DNA of 64,000 bases, from the NCBI RefSeq assembly GCF_900106035.1, contig NZ_FNUC01000003.1:992001-1056000 (forward strand), read 5' to 3'. A program made the translations under genes and the position numbers. The stretch is from Jiangella alba. Its GTDB lineage: Bacteria; Actinomycetota; Actinomycetes; Jiangellales; Jiangellaceae. Under the pieces are notes generated by a model. It saw nothing but the letters and a program-made list of their open reading frames with translations, was not told where the DNA came from and ran no database searches. Positions 52,227 through 61,741 of the stretch are shown here, piece by piece; the first letter of the stretch is position 1; each line of letters opens with the position of its first letter.

Positions 52227-53474
52227 TCAGCTCACTTTCGAGGATCGACCGGCTCCGATGCCGGGACGTGTGGTGGCCGAATGGACAGTGATGTCGTCGA
52301 TGGCTTCGCGTACGGGCAGCGTGGGCCGATCCGGCACGCTGATCTGCGGCGCATCGACGTCCACGCCGTACAGCGGGTGGGCGACGAGGTCGAGCGCTCG
52401 GACGAGTGCCCCTATCGAAACCGCTCGTCCTCCGAGCGCGGAGAGAGCCATGGTCGGGAGTTCCGCGCGGCCGGCGAGCTCGGCGAGTTGCGCCCTGACA
52501 CGCCGTAGCAAGGGATCGCCGATCTCGGAGACATGGCCGCCTATGACGACGAGGTCCGGATCGACCGTGAGCGCCACCAGGCCGACGGATCGGGCGAGGC
52601 GGCGGGTGTAGTCGGTGAGCTGTTGCTCGGCAACCTGATCGTTCGCATCCGCTCGTGCGACCAGTTCTATGCGCTCGTCGAGAAGATCGCGGTCCGAGGG
52701 GAGCTCGATCTCGCGGCCGGCAGACTCCAGCCGACCGATCTCACCGGCTGCCGACCGGCGCCCGGAGTGCAGGCGACCGCCGATCACGATGGCTGCGCTC
52801 ACGAAACGGTCGACCTTGACGAAGACCACGTCATCGACCAGTCGCGCGGTGCCGGCGTGGTGCTCGGCGACCGCGGCGACCTTCACATCGTTCTCGACGC
52901 CGACAGCACAAGAGAGTTGTTGGGACAGTCTGGCCGCGAGATCGACCCCGTTCCATTCGGGTACGAGGTCCGACAGGGTCATCCGGCCCTGCCGGTCGAC
53001 GATGCCGGTCACCGCGACCACGACGCTCCGGACGGCTGTCACGTTGATCTCGGCGACACCGCAGAGCTGTTCGACCAGGGCTGAGACGAGATCGAGTCTG
53101 CCGAACCCGTCGGTACCGGGATCGATGCTGCGTTCCACGCTCGCGAGGATCGATCCGGTGAGGTCGCTCAGAAGGGCACGAGCCGCGTCCAGCCCGAGAT
53201 CGATCCCGACGACGTAGGCCGCCCCCGCTTCGAACACGAATCGCCTGGCCGGTCGACCCGCCTTCGTCGGCGACGCCGACTCGTCGAGCGAGACGACACC
53301 GAGGCCGCTGAGGTTCAGGAGGATGCTCTCGACGGTCGGCCGAGACAGGCGGGTGGCGGTGACGAGTTCACCGGGCGTGGCGACGCCGCGTGCGCGGAGG
53401 GCCTTGACGCAGGCGCCTGTGTTCCGGTCGCGGACCGCTGCCATCTCGCGGTCATGGTCGTTCGCGGACGTCAT
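52227..53474 (-). CDS. ROK-family transcriptional regulator
   Basis: This 415-residue protein has a winged HTH (TPGELVTATRLSRPTVESILLN) and a ROK domain (YVVGIDLGLDAARALLSDL, VVAVTGIVDRQGR, VENDVKVAAVAEHHAG). The usual ROK zinc motif CxCGxxGC is not found, which fits a subset of ROK repressors. The ATG has GAGGAG in front. It heads the operon and probably controls both this and the divergent hydrolase. Confidence 0.93.
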   Translation of the reverse strand: MTSANDHDREMAAVRDRNTGACVKALRARGVATPGELVTATRLSRPTVESILLNLSGLGVVSLDESASPTKAGRPARRFVFEAGAAYVVGIDLGLDAARALLSDLTGSILASVERSIDPGTDGFGRLDLVSALVEQLCGVAEINVTAVRSVVVAVTGIVDRQGRMTLSDLVPEWNGVDLAARLSQQLSCAVGVENDVKVAAVAEHHAGTARLVDDVVFVKVDRFVSAAIVIGGRLHSGRRSAAGEIGRLESAGREIELPSDRDLLDERIELVARADANDQVAEQQLTDYTRRLARSVGLVALTVDPDLVVIGGHVSEIGDPLLRRVRAQLAELAGRAELPTMALSALGGRAVSIGALVRALDLVAHPLYGVDVDAPQISVPDRPTLPVREAIDDITVHSATTRPGIGAGRSSKVS

Positions 53475-53491
53475 CGAGTCTCCTCATCAAA

Positions 53492-53564
53492 CTGCAACAC
53501 CGTTGCGAAATCGCAGTGCATCGCACCATAAGCTGCGCAATCGGGTTACGCAATACCGTTGCAT
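53492..53564. promoter_or_regulatory. Two ROK operator-like motifs in divergent promoter region
   Basis: GCAACACCGTTGC (53494-53506) and GCAATACCGTTGC (53550-53562) differ in one base and are internally near-palindromic (GCAA...TTGC). They are 56 bp apart between the ROK start (53474) and the hydrolase start (53686). They are candidate ROK sites for control of both directions. Confidence 0.6.
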
Positions 53565-53685
53565 TATTTAGGCCTCAGGGGTTGACGCGGCTCCCCGGCG
53601 CGTGCCACGGTGCCGACCCCGACCGCAGATCTGAAATCGGCTTCAGCACGTACGGAGTTCCCAGGTTCCCTCGAGGAGGAGAGCG

Positions 53686-56600
53686 ATGTCGGCACGAAGA
53701 ACTGGCGCGCGAAGACGCGCCGCGGCCATCACCGGAATCGCAGTGCTGACGTTGACGGCTGGCGCTGTCGCGGCTCCCGCCGCGTCCGCTACCGAGATGC
53801 CATCGCTGCTGGTGGACGGTGGATTCGAGGCGGGCGGCGAAGCATGGACGTTCGCAGGATCGGCAGGCGTTGCGTCCAACAACCCGCACTCGGGCTCGAA
53901 GCTCGCGTACCTCGACCAGCATGCCGAGGACCAGGCGTATCAGACCGTTGAGATCGCCGAGTCCGGCACCTACACGGCGGCGGCCTGGATCGCCACCAGC
54001 GCGACCGGCGGCGAGTTCGGCGTCAGGCACCCCGGCGGCGAGATGCTCGGCAAGGTCGACCTTCCGGGCCAGCCGTCCTACTCCCGATACGAGACCAGCG
54101 TGAACCTCGAAGCCGGCGACGTCGTCGAGGTCGCGTTCACCGGCGGGAACGGCTGGACCAACCTCGACGATGTGTCGCTCATCCGCGACACACGCTCGAT
54201 CCTCGGATTCGAGGTCCCGGGCCAGCAGGGCGAGACGGCGATCGACCACGAGGCGCACACCGTCGAGTTCCAGATGCCCTATGAGTCGAACGTCCTGAAC
54301 CTCACGCCGGACGTGACCCTGCCGGCCGGTTCGACGATCTCGCCTGATCCGAGCAACGGCGTCAACTTCAGGAAGCCGCACAGGTTCAAGGTCACCGACG
54401 CGTTCGGAAACGTCACCTGGTGGACCGCTGCCGTGCGGTTCGAGAAGAAGACGATCACGATCGACAGCTCCTCGAGTGAGCTGGTCGATGCCTTCAACTG
54501 GTCGAAGTGGCGCGCCAACCTGCATGTGCAGACCGGCAGGTCAGGGCCGGTGAACGTCGTCGGGGCCACACCGCCCAACGCCGAAATGGTCGACTACATC
54601 CCGTCGTACTGGGCCGGTTACGCCAACCGCACGGCGTTCTACTCCCGCGACTTCGTCCACCAGGCCGAAGGCGCCCACCTCCTCGGCCTCGACGAGGAGA
54701 ACAAGTCGATGCTGAAGGCATTCGCCTCCACCGCGAACGAATCGCGCAAGTGGTACCCGCTCTGGGCCCTCAACTTCGACGGCAGTCCGTACACGGTCGA
54801 CTACAAGAGCGACGACTTCTTCGTGCGCGAGGTGCCAGCAGTCTTCGAGCTCGTCCACGAGGCAGGCCAGCAGTACGCCTGGACAGGCGACGAGGACTAC
54901 CTCAACGATCCGGTCCTCTGGCAGTACTACGAGAAGGCCGTCACCGACTTCATCGAGCTCCACGACGACCACATCCCGAACGGCGTCGCTGAAGGTACCG
55001 GTCACGGCATCTTCGACGGTGCCGCGAGCTACGACGAGCGCGCGGGCTTCCCGGCCCGCATCGAGGCCGCCGACGGCATCGCGTCGCAGTATCGCGCCTT
55101 CACCACGGTCGCCGAGTTCGCCGCGTTGAAGGGCGACACCGCCCTCGCCGACGAGTTCACAGCGAAGGCCGACGACCTCCAGGATTACATCGCGACCGAC
55201 TGGGGCGTCGTGCGTGGCGCGTGGCCGTACGTGACCGCTCGCGGGCCTGGCAACGTGCCGGAGATCGGCTTCAGCCGAGAGCCGAACGCGATCCTCGCAA
55301 TCAAGGAGGTCTTGCCGCCCGACGACAAGCGCACCTGGGACTACCTCGACTTTCTGCAGGACGGATACCAGAACGACGTGCCGCAGAACATCGAGGGCGC
55401 GACGTACATCCCCGATGCGCTGTACCGCTACAGCCAGGACGAAGAGGCGTGGGGGTGGATGAAGTACATCATCGGTGAGCGTGACAAGCCGCACGTCTAC
55501 CGCGCCCAGGGCAGCAACGGCGACTACCCCGAGTACAGCTACATGATGATCTCGAACACGGTCGAAGGCATCGCGGGCGTCACACCGGACGCGCCGAACG
55601 ACGCAGTCGCCGTCCGCTCGCACCTCCCGGGGGAGATCGACTGGCTGAAGCTCGATCACGTGACGGTCGGCGATCACGACCTCGCGGTTCGGCACGAGGG
55701 TCGCACGAGGACCAGCGTCACGCACAACGCAGGCGCCTCGCCGCTGCAGACGACCATCGAGTTCCCGGGCGCATGGCGCCAGATCAAGGTCGACGGCCGC
55801 ACGTACCCGGCCGATCACAGCCACGACAACGGGCACGCAGTGTCGTCGGTGACTGTGGACATCCCGGTCAGGAAGACGGTGAATGCCCAGGCAGTCGCGC
55901 CGCTCGACCCGTCGGTGTTCGGCGACACCATCCTCACGCACCCGGGCGACTTCGAGCTCGAACAGCCGAGCGACGGGGCGACGGGTGTCGCGGTCGACAC
56001 CGAGTTCACCTGGTCGGCGTCTGCGAATGCCGACGAGTACCGCATCGTCATCGCGCGCGACGACGCCATGACCGACATCGTCGCCGAGACGACCGTGCCC
56101 GGTCCGCGCGCCGTAGTCGGCGGCGTTCCGGCTGGGATCAACCTCTACTGGGAGGTCACCGCGATCAACACGCAGACCGGACAGCGGCTCGTTGTGCCTG
56201 CGGGGGAGCGGACGTTCCGCACGGCACCGTCCGGTGTACCAGATGCGCCCACCGATCTCGCCGCCTACCGAACGGGTGATGCCGTCGGTGTCACCTGGGA
56301 GCCGTCGGCGCAGGCCCTGACGTCGAACGTCTCGCGGGCGCCGGTCGGCAGCACCGACTTCACGGTGGTTGCTCAAGGTCTCACCGGCTCGACGTGGGTC
56401 GATTCGGAGGCTGCCGGCGGCCCCTTCAGCTACCGCGTCACGTCGACGAACGAGGCGGGGGAAGGCGCGGCGTCGACCGTCGACGAGCAGCCACTACCTG
56501 ACGGTGCCGGGGTGGTCTGGTTGAGTGACCGGCGGCCGGCCTCCGCGACGATCGGCTGGGGATCGATCGGATACGACCGTTCGGTCTCGGGCGGTGCCAT

Positions 56601-56952
56601 CGCGATCAACGGGACGGCCTACGAGAAGGGCATCGGCACGCACGCTGCCTCCGAGATCGTGTACGACCTCGACCCCGCCGACGCGAGGTTCCAAGCCGTC
56701 GTCGGTCTCGACGACGTACCTGGGGCCGCCGGTCGAGGATCGGTGCAGTTCCAGGTCGTCGCCGACGGCGAGGTCGTGCTCGACAGCGGAGTCATGAGGG
56801 GTTCGCCGTACACCGAGCCCAAGACGATCGACCTCAGCCTCCTCGGCGTCGAACGTCTCGTGCTCCGCGTCCTCGACGGCGGCGACGGGAACTCCAGCGA
56901 CCACGCCAACTGGGCGGACGCGAGAGTGCTGCGCCTCGTCCCGAACGACTAA
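53686..56952 (+). CDS. Large secreted (alpha/alpha)6-barrel glycoside hydrolase with NPCBM
   Basis: This 1088-residue protein has a signal peptide (after RTGARRRAAAITGIAV, cleavage near ASA-TEM). A carbohydrate-binding jelly-roll module (about 40-165) is followed by a DUF5018-like Ig module (ILGFEVPGQQGETAIDHEAH, about 167-260). The helical catalytic domain (about 280-680) resembles trehalase/GH63/GH78-like barrels (YIPSYWAGYANRTAFYSRDF, EGTGHGIFDGAAS, IPDALYRYSQDEEAW). Two Fn3-like modules and a C-terminal NPCBM (IGWGSIGYDRSVSGG to DHANWADARVL) follow. GAGGAG lies before the ATG. The enzyme class is inferred, and the exact GH family is not recognised. Confidence 0.8.
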   Translation: MSARRTGARRRAAAITGIAVLTLTAGAVAAPAASATEMPSLLVDGGFEAGGEAWTFAGSAGVASNNPHSGSKLAYLDQHAEDQAYQTVEIAESGTYTAAAWIATSATGGEFGVRHPGGEMLGKVDLPGQPSYSRYETSVNLEAGDVVEVAFTGGNGWTNLDDVSLIRDTRSILGFEVPGQQGETAIDHEAHTVEFQMPYESNVLNLTPDVTLPAGSTISPDPSNGVNFRKPHRFKVTDAFGNVTWWTAAVRFEKKTITIDSSSSELVDAFNWSKWRANLHVQTGRSGPVNVVGATPPNAEMVDYIPSYWAGYANRTAFYSRDFVHQAEGAHLLGLDEENKSMLKAFASTANESRKWYPLWALNFDGSPYTVDYKSDDFFVREVPAVFELVHEAGQQYAWTGDEDYLNDPVLWQYYEKAVTDFIELHDDHIPNGVAEGTGHGIFDGAASYDERAGFPARIEAADGIASQYRAFTTVAEFAALKGDTALADEFTAKADDLQDYIATDWGVVRGAWPYVTARGPGNVPEIGFSREPNAILAIKEVLPPDDKRTWDYLDFLQDGYQNDVPQNIEGATYIPDALYRYSQDEEAWGWMKYIIGERDKPHVYRAQGSNGDYPEYSYMMISNTVEGIAGVTPDAPNDAVAVRSHLPGEIDWLKLDHVTVGDHDLAVRHEGRTRTSVTHNAGASPLQTTIEFPGAWRQIKVDGRTYPADHSHDNGHAVSSVTVDIPVRKTVNAQAVAPLDPSVFGDTILTHPGDFELEQPSDGATGVAVDTEFTWSASANADEYRIVIARDDAMTDIVAETTVPGPRAVVGGVPAGINLYWEVTAINTQTGQRLVVPAGERTFRTAPSGVPDAPTDLAAYRTGDAVGVTWEPSAQALTSNVSRAPVGSTDFTVVAQGLTGSTWVDSEAAGGPFSYRVTSTNEAGEGAASTVDEQPLPDGAGVVWLSDRRPASATIGWGSIGYDRSVSGGAIAINGTAYEKGIGTHAASEIVYDLDPADARFQAVVGLDDVPGAAGRGSVQFQVVADGEVVLDSGVMRGSPYTEPKTIDLSLLGVERLVLRVLDGGDGNSSDHANWADARVLRLVPND

Positions 56953-56963
56953 AGCGCGCGTCT

Positions 56964-57015
56964 CCCGAGTCCCGGCCGAGCGCGTGTGCGTCGCGCAGCA
57001 GGCCAGGGACTCGGG
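56964..57015 (+). terminator. Inverted repeat after the large hydrolase
   Basis: CCCGAGTCCC (56964-56973) and GGGACTCGGG (57006-57015) pair perfectly over a 32-base loop that can itself fold. It starts 11 bases after the stop. A terminator role is likely but the T run is absent. Confidence 0.5.
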
Positions 57016-57058
57016 GGCACGCCTCATGGCTCTGATACGTCCTCATCTCGCTCAGCCG

Positions 57059-57208
57059 TCAGGCTGGATCCGCGCCGCCGGCCACGAGCTTGCTAGCCGC
57101 CTTGCGCGCCAGGTACACCGAGTCCAGTGGGTCGTCCGGGACCTCCAGCGGCACGAACGTGACGTTGGTGAGAACTGCGCAAAGCTGTGCGAGGTGCGGC
57201 GCCAGCCC
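57059..57208 (-). pseudogene. Short C-terminal gene fragment
   Basis: On the minus strand the 49-codon frame HLAQLCAVLTNVTFVPLEVP and DSVYLARKAASKLVAG to the stop is strongly protein-like. A TGA precedes it and there is no start. It was not recognised. It may be the end of a gene deleted when the phosphonate cluster or the hydrolase locus moved. Confidence 0.35.
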
Positions 57209-57268
57209 TCAGCCTCAGTGGTAGGTGTCCGTTGCCTGGAGCGCATCGGGGCTGGCAGGGTGGGGTGT

Positions 57269-57988
57269 GTGGCGGCCAGTCGGTATCGCGAGATCGCTGC
57301 GGCCCTGTCCGCCGAGATCGCGGCACTGCCGCCTGGGACGAAGATCGATGGTGAGTTGGCGGTGGCCGCGAGGTTCGGGGTGAGCCGGGCGGCGGCGCGG
57401 GCTGCGGTGCAGGAGCTGGAGCGGCAGTTCCTGGTCCGGCGGGTGCGGGGCCGCGGGACGTTCACGTCGCGGCGGATCGACTATCCGATCACGAGCACGC
57501 GGCCGCCGTCGTGGAGTCAGACGCTGCGGGATGCGGGGGCACTGCCGCGGACGGTGGTGCGTTCCTGCGTGGAGGTGCCGATGCCACAGGCCGTGGCGCA
57601 CAAGCTGCATGCGGCCGAGGGGAGCGCGGTGTGGCGGCTGCAGCGTCGCTCGTTCACCGACGACCTGCCGGCGTCGTGGGGCACCGAGTGGGTGCCCGCG
57701 GAGACCGTGCCGGAGCTGCCGGCGGCGCTGCGGTCGGTCGAATCGCTGGACCGGATCGTCCGCGACGTCGGTGGCGTGGTGCCGGCGCGTCGCTGGGTGC
57801 GGGCGAGCATGGAGGCCGCTGACGGGGAGGTTGCCGACGAGCTCGCGATCGGTCCGGGCGCTCCGGTGTGGTTCGTCGAGTCAGTCAACCAGGACGCGGC
57901 CACCGCGACGCCGGTGTACCTGACCGAGCGGTGGATCCGGGCCGACGCCATCCGGGTCGTCTTCGAGGCCGGGGCCGGGCCGAGCTAG
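57269..57988 (+). CDS. GntR/UTRA regulator, PhnF-like
   Basis: This 239-residue protein starts at GTG 57269 (VAASRYREIAAAL). It has a GntR winged HTH (VAARFGVSRAAARAAVQELER, VRGRGTFTS) and a UTRA ligand domain (ITSTRPPSWSQTLRDAG, WRLQRRSFTDDLPASW, TPVYLTERWIRADAI). PhnF-type regulators of this class control phosphonate genes. It converges on the FAD oxidoreductase: its TAG and the opposite stop share CTAG at 57985-57988. Confidence 0.88.
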   Translation: MAASRYREIAAALSAEIAALPPGTKIDGELAVAARFGVSRAAARAAVQELERQFLVRRVRGRGTFTSRRIDYPITSTRPPSWSQTLRDAGALPRTVVRSCVEVPMPQAVAHKLHAAEGSAVWRLQRRSFTDDLPASWGTEWVPAETVPELPAALRSVESLDRIVRDVGGVVPARRWVRASMEAADGEVADELAIGPGAPVWFVESVNQDAATATPVYLTERWIRADAIRVVFEAGAGPS

Positions 57989-59118
57989 GGGGTCGGCGGG
58001 CGGCCGGCGAGCAGGTCGTCGATGACGTGGGCGGCCAGGCCGAGGCCGGTGGTCATGCCGATGCCGGCGGTGACGCTGACGACGGTGGTGCCGGGTGCGG
58101 GCTGGCTGACCAGGAAGTCGCCGGGCGCTGAGGCGTACACGCCACGCCAGCGTTCACGGACCCGCAGCGCGGCGACGCCCAGGAGCTGGGCGGTCTCGTC
58201 GAGGATCAGCTGGTCGACGGGTTCGGCGGCGAACGGGTCGACGCTCGGCCCGTAGGCGTGGGTGTCGCCGATGAGGAGGTCGCCGCCGGGGTGCCGGGTG
58301 AACATCAGGTTCATGCCCAGCTCCAGGAGTTCCGGGCGGGTCTCGGTCAGCCGCTGCCGGATCCTGGCGGTGGCCGGCTGGCGGGCCAGTGCCGGGTACC
58401 TGAGCATGGAGAGCCCGGTCAGCACGGCCGGCGCGGACGACGCCTCGGGCAGCCGCGTTCCGGGCGCGGCCACGCGGAGCATGTGCAGGCTGCAGCGGCG
58501 GACGCCGGAGGCGGCGGCGAGATCGGGGAACAGGTGGTCGACGTCGTGGCCGACGCACACCACGACCTGGGCGGCCTCGATGTCGCCGCGGCTGGTGCGG
58601 ACCCCGCCCGTGTCGACGCCGAGCACGGTGGTGGACCACCGGAAGGTGACGCCCGGCTGCTCGGCGAGCCGGCGTGCGATGGCCGGTACCGCCGCGCGTG
58701 GGTCGACCCGGATGTCCTGGGCCAGGAAGGCGCCGCCGCGGGCACCGGCGGTGCCGGCCCGGAAGTCGGTCTCGCTGGCGGTCAGCAGGCTGACGCCCTC
58801 GCCGGCGCGCTCGGCGGCCAGCGACTCCAGCACGTCGAGTTCGTCGTCGTGACGGGCGACGACGACCGTGCCGGTGTCACCGGCCCAGAACCCGGCCTCG
58901 CGGGCGAGCCGTAGCCATCGCTCCCGGCTGGTCAGCGCGTGCGGGTAGGCGAGATCACCCTGGGCGGTCACGCATCCGTGGCCGAAGTTCCGCACCGACG
59001 CGCCGAGCGGCCGGTCCTCCCGTTCGACGACGGCGACGGTGAGGCCCCGCGACGCGGCCTCCAACGCGTGGCCGAGCCCGACGATGCCGCTACCCACGAC
59101 GACGAGGTCGACGTTCAC
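57985..59118 (-). CDS. FAD-dependent oxidoreductase of the phosphonate-associated (HpnW/TIGR03364) type
   Basis: This 377-residue DAO-family protein has a Rossmann motif VVVGSGIVGLGHALEAASRG, given in part as VVGSGIVGLGHA. NFGHGCVTAQGD and FTRHPGGDLLIGDTHAYGP are typical of the clade, and TAGIGMTTGLGLAA is at the end. Such oxidases occur with phosphonate transport and a phosphonatase-like HAD. Members of this group are reported to oxidise (N-methyl) aminoethylphosphonate to phosphonoacetaldehyde, and this is inferred here. The GTG start overlaps the dehydrogenase stop as GTGA. Confidence 0.88.
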   Translation of the reverse strand: MNVDLVVVGSGIVGLGHALEAASRGLTVAVVEREDRPLGASVRNFGHGCVTAQGDLAYPHALTSRERWLRLAREAGFWAGDTGTVVVARHDDELDVLESLAAERAGEGVSLLTASETDFRAGTAGARGGAFLAQDIRVDPRAAVPAIARRLAEQPGVTFRWSTTVLGVDTGGVRTSRGDIEAAQVVVCVGHDVDHLFPDLAAASGVRRCSLHMLRVAAPGTRLPEASSAPAVLTGLSMLRYPALARQPATARIRQRLTETRPELLELGMNLMFTRHPGGDLLIGDTHAYGPSVDPFAAEPVDQLILDETAQLLGVAALRVRERWRGVYASAPGDFLVSQPAPGTTVVSVTAGIGMTTGLGLAAHVIDDLLAGRPPTP

Positions 59119-60161
59119 GGCGCGATCGCCGCCCGGGGCTCATGCTGCGGCGGCCGGGTGAGCAGTGCGCCGACGCGGTCGAGCGGGACCGCCGGTGCGA
59201 CCAGCCGTTCCCACGGCCAGGCCTCGCGGCTGGCCGTGAGGTAGTCGACGGCCTGGCGCAGGTGCCGCGGTTCGTAGTTGTGGACGCCGGTGACGGTCAG
59301 CCAGCCACGGACGATCGCCTCCGGGTCGACTGGCAAGGTGTCGACCGGTGTCACGGCACCCGCAAGAACGAGCCGGCCCCCGATGTCGAGGGCGCCGAGC
59401 GCGGTGGTGGCGGCGCTGGTGGCGCCGGAGAACTCCAGCGCCACGTCGACCGCCGGCGGCGTCTGGTCCGAGCGCAGCGTGCGGGTCGCGCCGAAGTCTC
59501 CGGCCAGGTCCAGCCGGGCCGGGGCGACGTCTGTCACCAGGACGGCGGCGGCGCCGCGGTCGGCGGCCGCGGCCGTGGCGGTGAGACCGAGCATGCCGGC
59601 GCCGCAGACCAGCACGCGAGCGCCGGCCAGCGGCCCGGCCGCCTCGAGCGCGGCCATCACGGTCGCGGTCGCGCACGCGGCGGGGGCGGCGAGTACGTCG
59701 GGAAGGGCGGCGGGCACCGGCACGACGGTGGCGCCGGCGGGCAGCAGGACGTGGGCGGCGTAGCTGCCGGACAGCTGCCAGGCTCCGTCGAAGGGCTCGT
59801 GACCCACCTTGCGCAGCCGCCGGCACTTGGCGGTGCGTCCGCCGGTGCACCGGTCGCATCGGCCGCACCCGACCGTCACGCCCCACACCACCCGGTCTCC
59901 GACGGCGGCACTGGCGCCCACTCCGGCGGCGACGACGTGGCCGACGGCCTCGTGTCCCAGCACGCTGGGACAGGGTGCGGCGCGGCGTCCGGCGACGGTG
60001 TGCCGGTCGCTGCCGCAGACGGTCGCGAGGTCGACGGCGACGAGCAGCTCGCCGGGCCCGGGCGACGGCAGCGGCACCGGTTCGAGCGCCACGGTCGTGC
60101 CGCCGCGCCAGACCGCCGCGATCGTCGTCGGGGCGGTGCTCAGACTTGCGCGCGGATCCAC
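59115..60161 (-). CDS. Zinc alcohol dehydrogenase, phosphonate-associated (TIGR03366-like)
   Basis: This 348-residue MDR enzyme has catalytic Zn ligands in VCGSDRHTVAG and LGHEAVGHV. The structural Zn motif is CGRCDRCTGGRTAKC. The NAD-binding site is VLVCGAGMLGLTATA. The family is repeatedly found in phosphonate clusters and probably interconverts a phosphono-aldehyde and alcohol. The start GTG 60161 overlaps the PhnE gene by 22 bases. AGAAAGG precedes it. Confidence 0.88.
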   Translation of the reverse strand: MDPRASLSTAPTTIAAVWRGGTTVALEPVPLPSPGPGELLVAVDLATVCGSDRHTVAGRRAAPCPSVLGHEAVGHVVAAGVGASAAVGDRVVWGVTVGCGRCDRCTGGRTAKCRRLRKVGHEPFDGAWQLSGSYAAHVLLPAGATVVPVPAALPDVLAAPAACATATVMAALEAAGPLAGARVLVCGAGMLGLTATAAAADRGAAAVLVTDVAPARLDLAGDFGATRTLRSDQTPPAVDVALEFSGATSAATTALGALDIGGRLVLAGAVTPVDTLPVDPEAIVRGWLTVTGVHNYEPRHLRQAVDYLTASREAWPWERLVAPAVPLDRVGALLTRPPQHEPRAAIAP

Positions 60162-61741
60162 CCGGAGAGCCTTTCTATGGCGTAGACGACGGCGAAGACG
60201 ATGAGGATGATCGCGCCGGCGAACTCGAAGTTCAGGGTGCGGACCGACTCGTAGAGCAGGAAGCCCACGCCGCCGGCGCCGACGATGCCGAGCACGGTCG
60301 AGTGCCGGATGTTGACGTCGAGCAGGTACAGCGAGGAGCCGATCAGGTTCGGCATCAGCTGCGGGATGACGGCGGAGAACAGCACCTGCCACCAGCCGCC
60401 GCCGACGGCGCGCACGGCCTCGACGGGGCCGAGGTCGATCTCCTCGGCGGCGTCGGCGACGAGTTTGCCGAGGAAGCCGATCGAGCCGATGCCCAGGGCG
60501 CAGACGCCGGCGACGGGCCCGAGCCCGACGGCCGCGACGAACACGACCGCCAGGATGAGCTCGGGCACGCTGCGGACGGCCAGCATCGCGCCCCGGGCGG
60601 TCCAGGCGACGAGCGGGTGCGGTGTCACGGTCCGGGCGGCCAGCAGGCCGAGCGGGATGGACAGCACGATGCCGCCCGCCGTCGCGAGCGCGCCGATGGC
60701 CAACGTCTGCAGGACGGCGTCCCAGAGTTGGTCGCCGGCGAGGCCGAAGTCCGGCGGCAGCAGGCGCCCGGCCGCGGCGGCGATGTCGGGGACGGAGGTG
60801 ATCATCGTCAGCGGGTTGATCCGCAGCCACCAGAACGCACCGGCCGTCGCGGCCAGCAGGCCGAGTCCGAAGGCCCACCGGGCGACGCGCTCGCGCCGCG
60901 GGTGCCTGGGCGCGGGCTGGAGCAGCAGCCGGCGCACGCCGACGGCGGCGACCTCCATGGCGGCCAGGACGGCGAGGATCGCCAGCACCATGCCGAGCGC
61001 GGAGTCGTAGGACAGGCTGCGCAGCGAGCTCTGCAGCGCGAACCCGATGCCACCGGCGCCGACGAAGCCGAGGACGACCGACGTGCGCAGGTTGATGTCG
61101 ACCCGGTAGACGAAGGTGCCGATCCACGCCGGTACCACCTGCGGGACGACCCCGCTGACCAGGACCGACAGCCGGCCCGTACCGGTGCTGCGGACGGCCT
61201 CGCGCGGTCCCTCGTCGATCTCCTCGATCGCGTCGGCGAACAGTTTGCCGAGCATGCCGATCGAGTGCAGCGCCAGGGCGAGCACACCGGCCAGCACGCC
61301 GATGCCCATCGCACGCACCAGCACGACGGCGAACACGAGGTCGGGGACGGCGCGGCAGAACGTGATGACGCCCCGCGCCACGGCCATGACCACCGGGTGC
61401 GGGGTGGTGTTGCGTGCGGCGAGGAACGCCAGCGGCACGGACAGCACGGTCGCTATGACGGTGCCCAGCAGCGCCATGAGCAGGGTCTCGAGCACCAGGT
61501 CGGCGGTGCGGCCGGGGTCGTCGACAACGGGCGGCAGCATCCGCTCCAGCAGCCGGCCGACCGCGCCGGCGCCGTCGATGAGCTGCGTGGGGGAGAACTC
61601 CAGGTACCACCACGACACCGCGGCGGCGACGATGCCGGCGATCGCGAGGGCGCCCGGCGCGTGCCGTCGCCGCCGCGGCGGCCGTCGGGGTGTCCCGGTG
61701 CCGGCCGGGCCGGTGAGCCGCGGCGGGGCGAGCGCGCCCAT
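60140..61741 (-). CDS. phnE: Fused PhnE-PhnE phosphonate ABC permease
   Basis: This 533-residue membrane protein contains two PhnE-type domains in one chain. The first (about 75-265) has SIGMLGKLFADAIEEIDEGP and VGAGGIGFALQSSLRSL. The second (about 300-530) has SIGFLGKLVADAAEEIDLGP and VGAGGVGFLLYESVRTL. In most bacteria the two PhnE subunits are separate genes or a homodimer. The ATG shares its A with the PhnC stop (TGATG), so they are coupled. It works with PhnC and PhnD. Confidence 0.92.
   Translation of the reverse strand: MGALAPPRLTGPAGTGTPRRPPRRRRHAPGALAIAGIVAAAVSWWYLEFSPTQLIDGAGAVGRLLERMLPPVVDDPGRTADLVLETLLMALLGTVIATVLSVPLAFLAARNTTPHPVVMAVARGVITFCRAVPDLVFAVVLVRAMGIGVLAGVLALALHSIGMLGKLFADAIEEIDEGPREAVRSTGTGRLSVLVSGVVPQVVPAWIGTFVYRVDINLRTSVVLGFVGAGGIGFALQSSLRSLSYDSALGMVLAILAVLAAMEVAAVGVRRLLLQPAPRHPRRERVARWAFGLGLLAATAGAFWWLRINPLTMITSVPDIAAAAGRLLPPDFGLAGDQLWDAVLQTLAIGALATAGGIVLSIPLGLLAARTVTPHPLVAWTARGAMLAVRSVPELILAVVFVAAVGLGPVAGVCALGIGSIGFLGKLVADAAEEIDLGPVEAVRAVGGGWWQVLFSAVIPQLMPNLIGSSLYLLDVNIRHSTVLGIVGAGGVGFLLYESVRTLNFEFAGAIILIVFAVVYAIERLSGWIRAQV

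Noticed and set aside
54541-56376. Minus-strand open frame of more than 600 codons opposite the large hydrolase
   Set aside because: Composition is that of an antisense frame in GC-rich DNA, while the plus frame has signal peptide, ribosome site and recognisable modules.
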